Origin: Paramecium tetraurelia
Lineage: Eukaryota; Ciliophora; Oligohymenophorea; Peniculida; Parameciidae
Length of the DNA: 64,000 nucleotides
Direction of reading: 5' to 3'
Assembly: GCF_000165425.1 (NCBI RefSeq)
Contig: NW_001799289.1
Location: 187,342-251,341 of the forward strand
Shown: piece by piece, positions 37,934-50,176 of the stretch
Layout: every line of letters begins with the position of its first letter
Numbering within the stretch: position 1 is the stretch's first letter
Made by a program: the position numbers and the translations under genes
The notes under the pieces: model-generated
Seen by the model: the letters and a program-made list of their open reading frames with translations, nothing else
Told to the model about the DNA's origin: nothing
The model's database searches: none

Positions 37934-38240
37934 ATGAGTAAATAACCAGAGTATATACTTGACTCATATAAAGTGCCATATTATTTATAAGATTCATGCG
38001 TAGATGAATACGTGTACTACCAATAATGTCTAAGACACAATCCCAGATTTTTTGAAAATAAATTGATACATTCATTGCCATTTGCAAGTGCTTTGAGTAA
38101 TTGTGCAAAAAAGTAGCAAATATTTGTGAGAGTAAGTTAAGCTTTTAAAATTTAAGTGCCAAGAATACAGGGAAAGAGAAATGTTTGAAGAAATGCGAAA
38201 GATCTATGTAGAAAGTGTAAGAAAAGGAGAAGAAAGATGA
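37934..38240 (+). CDS. NDUFB7: Complex I subunit NDUFB7-like, twin CX9C protein, 93 aa
   Basis: One 25-nt intron (38132-38156, ending TTTAAG) is removed. The product has two CX9C motifs, CVDEYVYYQQC and CAKKQQIFVRC, then a charged helical tail with EYREREMFEEMRK. This is the NDUFB7 (B18) pattern: twin CX9C coiled-coil-helix protein of the mitochondrial complex I membrane arm, folded in the intermembrane space. The second Cys of motif two is encoded right after the intron, so the spacing of nine residues confirms the unusual AAG acceptor. A related CHCHD protein is the main alternative. Confidence 0.75.
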
Positions 38241-38275
38241 ATTAATGTATAATTATACAAAAAAAATAAAAAATT

Positions 38276-38356
38276 CGTCAGCTACAGGATTTGAACCTGT
38301 GCGGGTAAACCCAGCGGATTTCGAGTCCGCCTCCTTAACCACTCGGACAAACTGAC
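38276..38356 (-). tRNA. tRNA-Ser, anticodon CGA
   Basis: On the minus strand the sequence folds into a cloverleaf with a 7-bp acceptor stem (GTCAGTT with AGCTGAC), a D arm TCCGAGTGGTTAAGGA and an anticodon arm GCGGA-CTCGAAA-TCCGC. A long variable arm and a T arm ACAGG-TTCAAAT-CCTGT follow. The long variable arm plus anticodon CGA identify serine, reading UCG. There is no intron. The discriminator base is G at 38276. It lies just downstream of the NDUFB7-like gene. Confidence 0.95.
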
Positions 38357-39093
38357 AACTTCTAATTAATTATCCATACATTAATATATTTATATTACGA
38401 ATTATAATAAGAGGAGATTTCATAACCATTTCTAAGCTACTTTAATTGAGAACATGAACAATTCAAATGATCATAGGGATAACTGTATTATTATCATAAT
38501 TGTTTGATAAAAGATGTAAAATAATATGGAGGTAGGATTTGAATAATTATTGTTTAACTTTTATTAAGAGATGTTTAATATTGATTAAAATGTAATTGGT
38601 CATCAAGGGGTCAAGAAAGAAAAATTGTTGAATGATCAACAGAATACTTTGCTATTAAAATATTAAGAAAATTATCTGGAGGAAAAATATTTTTGATTTT
38701 ACAATAGAAATATTAATGGATATTCATAATAATTCATATAAATAATACAACAAATAAAATATATATAGAAAAATAATTGTCTAAATTAATTATTTTACTT
38801 TTGCAAGCAGGAGTATCAAAATTTCATATATAAATAATTGATAGTTGTATAGTTTTTATTACTAAGTATATATCTATCTAAAGAATAATTATAAATTAAT
38901 AATAAAACCCAACTGAAAAGATTATAAAATAATTAATTCAATATGATAATCAATATTTCAATTAAGAAAGATTGCATAAATGAAATGTAGTTTAACTTAA
39001 TAAAATTGAAAGTTTAATCTCTCTATTGATGTTTTAAATTGTAATACACGAATATTAAGAGACAAATGATTCATAAATGTAATTTATACTTAA
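38357..39093. other. Intergenic, no gene seen
   Basis: About 740 bases of very AT-rich sequence between the tRNA and the 3' end of the Dpy-30/GAF-like gene. No coding-like frame, repeat or structured RNA was visible on either strand. Confidence 0.5.
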
Positions 39094-41011
39094 TCATTCT
39101 TCATCAAAATCATTATCAACATCATCTGGCACATCTTCAGGTATTTTTGGTAAGGGATGCTCTTCATCATATTTAAGTTCCCATTCTTCTCTATTAGGTG
39201 GTTCTTGGTCTTCTTATTATTGGATAGAATTCTTATACTCTTCAAACTTTTATTCTTTTTCCTAAAAATGAATTGACAAATAAATTACTTCTTTAATTTT
39301 TGCAACTTACTCAGTTGTTTCCTAAATCAATTTTCTAAGATTGGCAATCTTCTCTCTTCTGATTTCAATATCTAGAACTCTTAATTTGATGATGTACTGC
39401 ATCCATTTCAAGATTTTAGCATAACAAACATTATACTCTTCCACTTATTCAACTGTGAATTTGCTAATTCTCTTTTAGATTCTATTCAATTTAGCATGTT
39501 TGGGCACTTCTTCAGTTCTAGCTCCTCTGTATTCATAATCAAGTATTTTTTAAATCAAGTCTTCACAAATGTAATGTTTAACTCCAGTCCAATCTAGTTG
39601 ATTAGTTCCTTTCTCAAGTAGATTCTCCTTATTATAATTTAGGAATAGCATTAAAGCCAATAATAGACCAGGATATTTAAGTACTCTGACTTGTTTCAAA
39701 GAAAACAATTCTTATTGCAATTGTTGAATTTATTAAGCAACAGTGTTAGCTCTGATAGATAGCAATGCAAATTAATGTTCCTTTTCTCTTTCCTTCAAAT
39801 CATCATACTGAGATTATTAAGACTCCACTGCCTACTCTTCTTAAACTGTCAATGCTTCTGATCTCTCCTTCACTCCTTACTCTTGATAAGCAATCATATG
39901 ATCGATGTCTTCTGACAGTAATTTGCTTTCCATTTGATTCCAACTTTATGCAAACAAATTCACATAATCCTCAAAGTATTATCTGTCTTTCTGACTGATT
40001 TCAACATCCTTACCCAAAGTATCAAAACATACAACGAATTATCGTTTTAAAGATTGGAATGGAGCTTCACTCTCATCTTACCAATTGGCTAAGTATTGAT
40101 CTAACTCTTCTTGAATGGGAGTTGGATCTTGTTCAGTCTCTGTAGCTTCTTTGAGTCTAGAATTGAATTCATTTATTTTATTTTCCTTCTCTAATTTCTT
40201 TTCCACATCTGCTTTTTTGAATCTCAATCTCTCTTCAATTCCAGCATCTAATGAAGCTGGAAGCAAACACGATTAATAAATAAGTGGAATTGCTAAGAAT
40301 GCTCCCAACTTTTTCCATTTAAAATAGATGAGTTTCTACTCTTTAGTTACATCTGGTATGTAAATTATGGGGGATTAAGGTTGTTGTCCTTCTTCTGGAG
40401 GTGGAATTTCTCTAAATACTTCACCAGTAATTCCTACTTCATTTAGAGGGAGGGTTTGACCAATCATGAAACTGTGATCATCGTTGGCTCCTATGTATTT
40501 AATCAATTTTGGTTATTCTGAATCAAGATGAGCATTTTCATCATCATCATTTTCATTAATTTATTTATTTGGGAAATCAACATATCCTACATAGACTCCT
40601 GTAAGACCCTTCTTTTGGAGATGATTACAAAAGTCTTTGATCAATAATTTTTAATGGAATTCATGGGTTTTGATTATATTTTGAAATTCCAATTCCCTCA
40701 GATTTTCTTCATCTTGTAACTGTTTCTCTCTGCGATCTTTCTCTTCTTAAACCTCTTATTCCTTCTTCTGTTGCTCTCTGAATTATTTCTATTAATTACA
40801 TTAATTCCTCCTTATGAGTAATGTGATCTTGCATGGATCCTCTATTGGACTCAGTTCGATTATGATTCAACAACCAATTTGCCAAATACTCAACTGGGAA
40901 TTGTGGTTTCACTCGATACAACTCAGCCAACCCTTTTGTAATGACCTTCCCTATGCGCTCAGACTTTAAATAAGCCATATCTATTTTATCTGTTTCAGGT
41001 ATCAAGTTCAT
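39094..41011 (-). CDS. Dpy-30/GAF-like coiled-coil protein, radial spoke RSP2-like, 622 aa
   Basis: Introns are at 40799-40778 (22 nt, CAG acceptor) and 39288-39262 (27 nt, no in-frame stop). Near residues 35-60 a Dpy-30 helix pair is visible (GLAELYRVKPQFPVEYLANW). Coiled coil follows, then about 150 residues with a GAF-like pattern (GVYVGYVDFPNK, a Pro-rich loop, FLAIPLIYQSCLLP). The rest is long coiled coil, with a very acidic C-terminus. Dpy-30 plus GAF is the architecture of Chlamydomonas radial spoke protein RSP2, which binds the AKAP spoke protein RSP3. The start chosen is ATG at 41011; an in-frame ATG at 41044 would overlap the MORN gene by 17 bp. Confidence 0.6.
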
Positions 41012-41027
41012 TAAATAATATAATAAA

Positions 41028-42044
41028 TCAAACAAAACATCCATAAATCCATTTCCCTTGTAATATTACATTCTCATCTTGAGACAACGAACCCACTCCA
41101 TGAAAGGCATCCAAAGCGAACCCTCCAACGAACTTAAACTCTTCTCCTCTACAGTTGAAAGTCATTACTCCTTGACCATGGAACTATCCATTTCTGAATT
41201 CTCCCTCGTAAGAAGTGAATTAATGTTAAACTAATTTAAACTACTTAAAGTTTAACAATTTGAATTCATCTTCTTAATAATCTTGATTCACAAATCTTCC
41301 TCTTCCTGAAAATTGATCACTCTACCATTAACCCTAATATACTATGTTCGAATAAAAGTCTTTCAAAGTTCCATTACCCTGTCTCATTCCATTAACCCAA
41401 TCACCCTCATAAACAAATCCATTTTCATATACTTTTCTACCTCTGCCATTCTAAACATCTTCTCTTATGGTAATGTTGGATTTCTTGAATTTCCCCACAG
41501 ATGGTGTTTTACTAGAAGTTCTATGATGACAAATCATCTTGTCTTGCAATCTCGAACTATCGATTGGAGAGTGGGTAGTGTGGATCGTATGTTTAACAGA
41601 ATTCATATAAGATTGCAATGTATGTTAACTTATACAATTTGATTACTTATTGGATCTTGAGGGTCCACTTAAGTAATATGAATATGATTCTACTGAGTCA
41701 GTTTCTGTCTTCTTAAGTTGAGATCTTAATTAGTCATTCTTTTCCATTATATGAGCTATCTTTTTTTCTAAAAAACTCAATTTGCTTATTGTTTCATCAA
41801 GCATGTCTTCTTACTTGCTCTTCTTTCTCTTAAAATAGGTAATTTATGAAGTTGGGGATTTAGGCATCGTAGATGGTGGTAAATTATGAATAACAGCTAT
41901 TTTATTATCAATGCATCTAAATGGACTTTGTGAGGTGCTTGGTGAATGAACTCGCAATAGACGAGTAGTTTGCAATCTGCTAGGTGTTTTACTAGCGATG
42001 TTAAGTTGATTTGGTCTTCTGTTCTCTTTTTAAAATTGTTTCAT
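41028..42044 (-). CDS. MORN-repeat protein, 338 aa
   Basis: A single intron-less frame from ATG 42044 to TGA 41030-41028. The N-terminal 200 residues are Ser/Thr-rich and include a short coiled coil (LDETISKLSFLEKKIAHIME). From about residue 205 come MORN-type repeats: GRGRKVYENGFVYEGDWVNG, then GQWQSDQFSGRGRF, then YEGEFRNGQFHGQGVMTF, then GKWIYG. MORN repeats typically bind membranes or build ciliary and cortical scaffolds such as radial spoke heads. It ends only 16 bp before the start of the Dpy-30/GAF-like gene on the same strand. The two could be parts of one ancestral gene, although each frame reads as complete. Confidence 0.8.
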
Positions 42045-42097
42045 CAGTTAATTTTTATATTATTGTCTACTTATAGAAAAAATGTATAATTAATTAA

Positions 42098-44748
42098 TCA
42101 ATTTTTAAGTCGAAGCATCATATGCCTTTTCACAGAGTAGAAGGATGGAGGCACATTCGGTTTAGGAGGTCTGGTCGATTTTTAAGACTCTATAATACTA
42201 TTAAAGTTTTTCGATAGATCTGTTATTAGTGGTTCTTCTGATTTCTTTGGAGCCAAGAAATGTTATGGTTTGACTTTCAATCCTAGTTGCTCCAAGTTCG
42301 TTTAAGTATTTAATTTATTCTTCACATTGATACCCATCTATTGCAATAAAGGAGGTGTTGTTTAATGGGATTTGGATTGCAACTTTTTTTGATCCTTAAG
42401 TTACTTGTTTATGGTAATGTTGCTTCGTAACCTTGTGTGTTATTTAAACACATTGTAATTTGATGTATTAAAGGATTGAATAGGGAATTAGATGTCTTCC
42501 TCTGTGACTTCCAAGTTTGCAGTGGATGGTCTCTATAAAGTGGTGTGCATCAACTATTGTAATGGTTGGAATTAATTAAGATTGTAATCCTCCTAAAACA
42601 CAAGGGTGGCTGAATTCTGTCCAGTAGCAAAGTTGGTGATATAATTAGTAATTTTGGTAGACTTCTTGGATTATGAATTAGATGAGACTTTTTTGATAAT
42701 TGAATTCTGGGCAGACCTTGAAGGATTATTAAACTTCTTTTCACTTTTTTATATGCTGAGCATGATGGATTGTTGTGAAGATTACTATTATTATTGTTAT
42801 ATTCTTGGACTAAATCTTTATTCTATTTTGGACTTTGAAACTGGTTGCATGATTGAAATCATTGGTTTTTCTTTATATCTAGATTTGGTTAGGTCTTCTG
42901 ATAATAATAATTATTATTTTAGGTCTTCCAAATAAGTTTCACTTCCATCATCATCAGAGGAATCAGACTCTTTCTCGGACACTGATATATTCATTTTATC
43001 AGCATCTTGTTTAAGTTCATCAAATAGATTAGCAAACTTTGTATTTTGAAATTATTAATAACATTAATCTTCTTAATAGCCAGTGAAACTTCTTTTTTTA
43101 TTGAATGACGAATTCTTTAGTTATCGATTTGATCTTTTGGTCTCATCATTTTTTTGATTGTATATGACATCCATCTCACTTTGCATCTCCACTAATTCAG
43201 TCAATGCCTCTCCTATTATCCATCCCATCTATATCCAGTGTTTGCATGTGAATTCAAAGGTCTAAGTTGAATTATAATAACTCCCATTGGATGATTCTAT
43301 TGTAAAACAATTCACTATGTCATACAAGTCTAAAAACACTCCTCTGGCTGTTGACTTCTTCGATTGACTGATTCTGAATATGGAAGAATAGTATCGAAAC
43401 ATCTCTGTCTTCTACCCCAATAACTTAGCCAACACTCTACACTTATAATAATTGTAATTCCACAATGGATATTCAGGACCATAAAGAAATACATTCTTTT
43501 TTACTTATATATTTGTTATTCTTACCAGAATGACCGTGCAGATCTATGAATCCAATGAGATTGTTCCCAAAAATACTGTGCTACTCTTTCACTAATCTTT
43601 TCATCGCCCATACTGTAGGAAACAGCATCTGATCAGTCAACTTAAATCTGCGATTCAAATCTTTACCAGCTATCCCTGTTCTATAATTCCCTAAAATCAC
43701 CCCATCAGGATTCATCATAGGTACAACCTTTATTACACACCTAAATCATAATCAATAATCAGTACTTCTTGATCAGTTTCAATCCCTACTGACTAGACAG
43801 GAACTCTAATAATCCTTACATAACCCAAGAACCATTCGATTCACCAGGGTGGATCCGAGCTTAAATTATCATACATTTTTGGTTCTAATTATTGTTCCCA
43901 TTGCTGAATGTGTAGAGAGGTAATTGTATTCCACTTAAAGATTCACAAAATACTGTTTTTTCAACATGGTTACAGTTTTTTTGCATGTTCAAACAAAATT
44001 CAAGCAATTATGTGTATGTGTATGGTACACAATAAGCAACCTTTATAAGCTCATTATCTCCATTGCAGACTAATTTAAAAGACAAGCAATTATAATGTTA
44101 ATGATAGTGAGTTTTATATTGCATTTATTCTCCTCCCTACTACCATTCAGGATTTGTTGATCTCCACAAATACGGTTTCATTCCTCTTTCATAAAGAGTA
44201 CGTGATTTGCGAAAATTACATACATTTAATTGAATAGTTTCAGCTTTCTTCATTCCTGTGACTTCAAAGTTGTACCATGAAGTATGTCCTTTAGTGTTAC
44301 CATCTACTCTCATATACAAATCGTATTCTGTTTCAGAACACTTGACTACAACATCCAAATTACCACTCTCAAAAGTTGAATTGAAGATGATTCTACTGCT
44401 TAGGTTGGGATTCATGCCTAGAAATGGTAATTGAGGTTTTCTTTGCAATATTTTAATTTATTTGAAAGGATAGGATGAGCCATTGGAGTATTATTTATGC
44501 ATCTGGCCAGTGTCTTATGGTCTGAATCCAAGATAGACTAATTGATTGTTGTGTAATGCCTTGGCAATAATTGAGTCGTTTAAGTGATTGGCAAAGTTGA
44601 GTGTGAGTAGTTTACTATAGTCAACTTTTGGAGCCCATCCAAGAAGCATGTCATTCTCCAGGCTGAAGCTATGATCTGTAAGAGTGATGGCCTTAGGAAT
44701 TTGATTAAGGAACGGTTGGATGTTCAAATCAACATCCTAATTTAACAT
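42098..44748 (-). CDS. Cytosolic carboxypeptidase (CCP/AGBL family), tubulin deglutamylase, 867 aa
   Basis: Introns are at 43765-43741 (25 nt) and 43525-43504 (22 nt, AAG acceptor). The N-terminal CCP domain shows SRIIFNSTFESGNLD, WYNFEVTGM and RSRTLYERGM-like text. The M14 catalytic core follows: HPGESNGSW (zinc His and Glu), NPDGV then YRTGIAGKDLNRRF, the second-half zinc His in DLHGHSVKKNVFLYG, and the general-base segment FTIESSNGSYY. Such enzymes remove Glu from tubulin side chains or C-termini and act on axonemes. After the domain there is a 380-residue Ser/Gln/Asn-rich tail with no domain. The tail ends near the start of the MORN gene; the two are 53 bp apart. Confidence 0.92.
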
Positions 44749-44791
44749 ACTATAATAAAAAGTATGAGGAACTGTCAAAATTTATTCAATC

Positions 44792-45196
44792 ATGAACTAG
44801 GGTAGATTATCAAATTTCAACAATTCAACATTAAAAAACATCTCACAAGTATGCAGGAACAAGAAATATAATAATATTTGGTGTACGGACAGAGGAGAGT
44901 ATTTATATGTGAAGTATGATCAAACATCCATGATACCTATTTTAATTCAAAGAAACCAAGATTTAAATAAGAATGAAGACTCTATTCGACTAATAAGTAT
45001 ATCTATTGAGTTCGATTGTTAGATGTCTAGATTTATCAAAATCTGGTTGGTAGGCAGATCCAACACAAAATCTTATTTTCAAAAAGAAATAATCTTAAAA
45101 GAATATGAGCTAAATTCGCTAAATTATTATGAAGTTAACTCCAAGACATAAATTATGACATTGACAAAGTTTAAAGAAATAAACTTTAAAATATGA
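44792..45196 (+). CDS. Hypothetical protein or gene remnant, 134 aa
   Basis: An open plus-strand frame from ATG 44792 to TGA 45194-45196, only 43 bp from the divergent start of the carboxypeptidase. The composition is protein-like over its whole length (start MNQGRLSNFNNSTLKNIS; later SRFIKIWLVGRS). Just beyond the stop another frame continues with coding character (CDYKFSHLIKMAGILISSN), hinting that the gene once continued and is now broken, or that an intron was missed. No domain was recognised. Confidence 0.35.
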
Positions 45197-45251
45197 AATT
45201 TGCGACTATAAGTTTTCTCACTTGATTAAGATGGCCGGAATTTTAATCTCA

Positions 45252-47813
45252 TCAAATTTATATTATGTTGAAATTAGGCACAAAAAAGGTATTGAAAATG
45301 GGCAGTATTTCTAAAGTTGAAATTAATATTAGGAAGAATTAAATATGTAAAACTATATGGAGATAATGTTATCTCATAGATTGAATCCAAATTAACACTA
45401 TTGAATAATATCCATTCTCACTTTATACCCATGGTAGTGATATATTTTGATCAAACTCAACAAAAGAACTTTCATAACAATTATCATAATTATTATAATT
45501 ATTTATTTTAAAATTATCAAATTTTTATTGATTATTAATTAGTTGCATTTATTTTTCAAATATCATATAAATATCAATGATTACAAAATAATCAAACGTT
45601 GGTTGATTTTTTAAATTACTCTTAGTTCTTTAAAAAGTGTTCAATCCTAAATTTATATAATTATATTACGTTTAATTACAAATTGGGCATCTCACTAATT
45701 TTGTATTAATTCTTACCCAATCTTCAAAACAATCTAAATGAAAAGTGTGTCCACAGAATATCTATATGATATCCTGTTTTATTTCATATTTCTCAATACA
45801 GAAAGGACACTTGTCTTCATCGTATTTTAGGATCTATTATGAAAATCTCTCCTTTACTATTACTTTGTCCTTAATCATCTACTCCATCACATTGTAGAGA
45901 CTTTCAGTATCCAAACTGTGCTGATTATTTTAAAGAGATAATTAAATTAAATAATTCATTCTTTTATTTGCTAAATAAATGATAGTTCCAAATAGAATTA
46001 TGGCTAAACAAAGCCAACCTATTAGTTTATAAATTCTATAAAGTTCTGAATCTATTAGAGAATCTTATGACTTAATTGTGACTGAAAGATCACTCACTTT
46101 TATATTCTCCAAAATTACGAAAGTGATTCTAAAGTAATAGCCTTTGAATCTAAAATCAGAGTTAAAATGATTAATCAATATTTCATCACATAATTATGAC
46201 AATTCATTTCCTAAGCATATACTCTGTTAAATGAAATTCATATTTGATTATTACTCTACTTATAAGTTGAAATCCAAATTAAATTCTTAAAAAGTAGTCG
46301 CATCATGAAATAATGTAAATACCGTACCTTTTGATACATTTCCATAATATGTTTAATTAAACTCGATCTCTTAGCCACACTTTAATATTTTATTAACAAA
46401 CCATTTTGAACTTTCCTTCACTTAATTTAAGTCTATTCCCTCATAATTCTATTAAGTCTAACATATATCGTCAATCCACTCACAACCAGTTTATTACATA
46501 CAAGCATAACAGCTATTAAATTTATTGCAACCATTTAAAAATTCATTATACAAAGATTCAAATATACATTCAGATTTATGTGGTATTAAGGAAATGTTCA
46601 AAGGTTCGTATATAAGATCGCAAGGTATCGAACAGTTTTCAGTTAATTTAACTTCATTTGGATATAATGAAATTTTTGTATGATATGATTATTAATACTT
46701 GATAGATTCCAAATTCATTTAAGGTAATTCTTCGATATCATATTAGCAAAATTAAAATTGATCCATTATTATATGATTAATATGGACTTATGCAGTTTCA
46801 AACTGATCATAAATTAATATTAACTCAGTTTCGTCTAAAAGAAATGCAATATTGGAATATTAAAAATCGATTTTTTGAATTAGTCTCACAGATTTTGATT
46901 AATATTAATATTGAATTTCTTCAATAATGAATATTTTAGTGTAGTTCATATTTTGTTACAATATGTATTTTGAATCTGTTCCATCAAAATTAGTTATCAT
47001 TTATAGAGGTTGCTAATCAAACCAATATATCTCTTAAATTTCATATAAAGTCTCTCCTATGCTATAGAGTACTTAGAATTGCTCATATGTGATGATTATG
47101 TACCCTGATTTCCACACTTTCCAATTTAATGGAACTTTATTTTCAGATAAAGGGTATGTTGATGCCTCTCTGAATTAGTTATCAAATAGAGAGTATTCAA
47201 TCAATTAGATCTGATTCTACTTCAATACAATTAACAATAGAGCATTTCTTATTTTGTTATAAGATTATGAAAATCCAAAAATGCTTCTATCATCATCTGA
47301 ATTGAATTTGTATGAAATATTTTAAAACTAATTCACATTTCCAGGATAGATTGGATGCATTTCGATCAAATAATCTTGTTTGCCTTATCTTTTTAATAGT
47401 GATACCATAGTACAGAGTGAATCTATTTATGTGAGATCATAAAACATTAGATTATTTTCCTTCTTAATCAAATTAGAATGTTAAGTATACAGAGTCCTTC
47501 TTATTTCTAAGGTTTTCTATCCTTCAGTTGTGATGATCTGACAAATTACATAGTTGCTTAACTAAATTTCACCATTTCTTTCAAAAGAATAAATGCCAAT
47601 CTATTATATAAACCATTTAATATCTACTTATTTTTATGCGAGTTCTAATTTTGGAACAAAAACATAATCCTATATACATTGAAATAGGTAGTGATCCGAA
47701 TTAGAACCAGAGTAAGAGCATTCTCTAAAAATTTGATTCTCCACACTACCGTTTGATCTCGTATATAGGTGAGAACCAAAGACTATCTCAATAAATAGTA
47801 TGTAGAAATGCAT
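45252..47813 (-). CDS. Membrane RING-H2 protein, putative E3 ubiquitin ligase, 853 aa
   Basis: A single frame of 854 codons without intron from ATG 47813 to TGA 45254-45252. The start is hydrophobic (MHFYILFIEIVFG), a likely signal sequence. About 570 residues with scattered Cys follow, probably lumenal or extracellular. One membrane helix lies at about residues 598-617 (GWLCLAIILFGTIIYLANK), then a linker, then a RING-H2 finger at about 669-712 (CPFC...CGHTFH...CPIC). Large lumenal domain, single helix, cytosolic RING is the usual layout of membrane E3 ligases. The last 140 residues are Asn-rich and may be read-through of AT-rich DNA up to the first TGA, though no earlier stop exists. Confidence 0.75.
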
Positions 47814-47951
47814 GCAAAAATTAATTGTTTTTGATTTAAAGTGAATTAAGAACTTAATAATAAACTAAATTAGTTGGTGTTCAAATTCCATATAATATCC
47901 TGATAAATATTTATAATTTTATAGAAAATAAATATAATAGTATAAAATTGA

Positions 47952-49705
47952 TCATTAACGAACTGTCATCTATTATTTCCACTATTTGAACTATGCTATA
48001 GGTGACTGATCTTCTTCGTCAGAGGATTCTCTGAATTTTACTTCCTTGTTGATTATATCTAAGTATGAAATTGATCTATCTCTATTTCCAAATGTATCGA
48101 GAGCATACTAATCCTTATTTTGAGGATTACTTTTCTTCACTTTCTATTAGAATTAAGCCTTATAAGAAGTATTTTATTGAGACTGTTGCTTCAATTAATT
48201 TATGCATTGATTAGATTTGGTATCTTTCTTCTCTTGATTTTCTTTATTTTACAGTACATTATCTTTGCTTTTATTTAATTGTCTACCTTATTTAATTTGT
48301 TTTTCTTTTTCATCCTATAAGGATTAATCAGTAATGGCACTTTAACAAGAAATATTGAATTGAGGTAACATATATTCTTGAGAATATCTCAGATCTTCTT
48401 ATTATTGAAATTCTGATTGTAATTATTTCACTTATTATTGCAATTCTTAATTTTACTATCTTAAAGTTTGCTTTTCTTATTTGAATTTTGTGATTTGCTT
48501 ATGTATGTCAGTTAGATGATTTTATAATTCTTCAATGAAGTTCTAATTTTCATTCAATTACTTCATCAAATTTGAGATTTCCTTCTAATGTTTTGATTCA
48601 AGTTCTTTCTCCTTGATATCACACTATTCTTCAAAATACTTTTACATTTCTTCAATTACAACTTATTCATTGTTTGTTTATAATTATTATTCCAATATAG
48701 TAATCTATTGATTTTGTTAAGCTAATTTCTTTTCCAATTCATTAAACTTAACCATTAAATCTTGGTTCTCCTTCTCCTTTTGCTAAATCAAACTATCCCT
48801 TTCGTTGAGTTATTCATCATAACTTTATTTGGTCATCTCTAATTAAGCTTAATTCTCATCTATTTATATTTCCAATTATTCTATCTAATTCTTTTATTAG
48901 TTAAGTATATTAGTCATCTAATTGTTCTAAGTATTAACAATATTCAATTATTTCTAGAACTCATTTCTAAAACTCAGATTTAATATATATACTTCTATTG
49001 ATTAAGACATTTCTCTATTGTACTCTTCTCTCTGGAGGATAGGTTGTTAGCTTCCGCAATCAAAATCTCATACTTTTCTGCTATCTGCACTTTCTCTCTT
49101 TCCAATTAATCAACTGTATGTTTCATCTTCTCTATTTGAGTAATCCTTTCTTATAAAATCTATTGATGGTCAAATAAATACTTAATTCAGTTTTGAATTC
49201 TCTCCTAATACTAAATTTATCTTCTGTTCATATTCCATAACTCTTTTCTCTTATAACTTTTCTTTTTCCATTCTTCTCGAAGATTCTAATTGATCATCCT
49301 TATGTAATAGTTTATTCTAATTATATGATAGTCATATACTTCAATCTCCAATTGTCTTAGTAATTTGTTTAAATTCATTATCTCATTATCCTTTTTATTA
49401 AGAATTTATGCAAACTTATCTTATTACTCTAAAAATTGGGACGATTTATCCACATCGCTAATCCGTTTATTCTTCTCTATTTCATCCATTAGCATTCTTT
49501 TCAATTCAATATTCTCAGCCAATTATTCTTCAAGTTAAGTTCTATAATCCTCAAGGTCATATTTGTTATCTCTATCACAAGCAAATGAAACCATTGAGGT
49601 TTTTAGAGAGGCCTCTGATCTGTTAGTAACATCTAATTATTTCAAGACCTCCCTATTTGATTATTAGAATTGCTTCTCTTCACTATCTATGTAGTATTTG
49701 TTCAT
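47952..49705 (-). CDS. Coiled-coil protein, 560 aa
   Basis: Three introns are removed: 49339-49317 (23 nt), 49181-49160 (22 nt) and 48992-48967 (26 nt). Almost the entire product is charged alpha-helical coiled coil rich in Gln, Glu, Lys and Leu, much of the Gln coming from TAA/TAG. A Ser/Thr-rich N-terminal section of about 50 residues and a polar C-terminal tail flank it. No family motif was recognised. Such proteins are common in ciliate cortex and basal bodies; a scaffold role is a guess. Confidence 0.7.
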
Positions 49706-50176
49706 AAGTTCTTTTAACGAATAAATATTTAATAATATGATGTATAAAAATTTAATGAATATTTTATAAAACATCAGTTGAAAATAAAGTTTTCAACCTT
49801 TATATATTAATTCTTAGGCTATTATATTAGTTAGCCCCATTTATATTACTAATATATATTTAAGAGTTTATTAATTAATTAGATGAATATAAGATTTATT
49901 TAATGATGAAATTAATATTCTTCTATTTTATTCATTACAAAACTCATAAATCTTAGATTCTCAGCTCTGATACAGATCTAGTTATAAAAAATTAAAAATC
50001 TAATTTTATTATATGCACAAACACTTTAACTTCTGGATTCATTTAGATTTTATAATAAATTAGGGTTAAAGATCTTCCAGGTTTAATTGTTTTTTTAAAG
50101 TTGCTTAATAATTAAATAAATAAGAAATAAACTAAAATATTAATAATTAAATATAATTTAAAATGGTGTGAATTAA
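49706..50176. other. Intergenic, no gene seen
   Basis: About 470 bases of AT-rich sequence between two minus-strand genes. Only short, low-complexity frames occur. Confidence 0.5.

Noticed and set aside
41040-41075. A 13-nt intron (GTAATATTACAAG) that would fuse the MORN and Dpy-30/GAF-like frames
   Set aside because: Frame-compatible, but 13 nt is far below any intron length supported elsewhere here. The MORN frame also continues to a sensible GKWIYG end without it.
42654-42935. Plus-strand 93-codon frame
   Set aside because: It runs antisense to the Ser/Gln-rich tail of the carboxypeptidase gene and has low-complexity aromatic composition.
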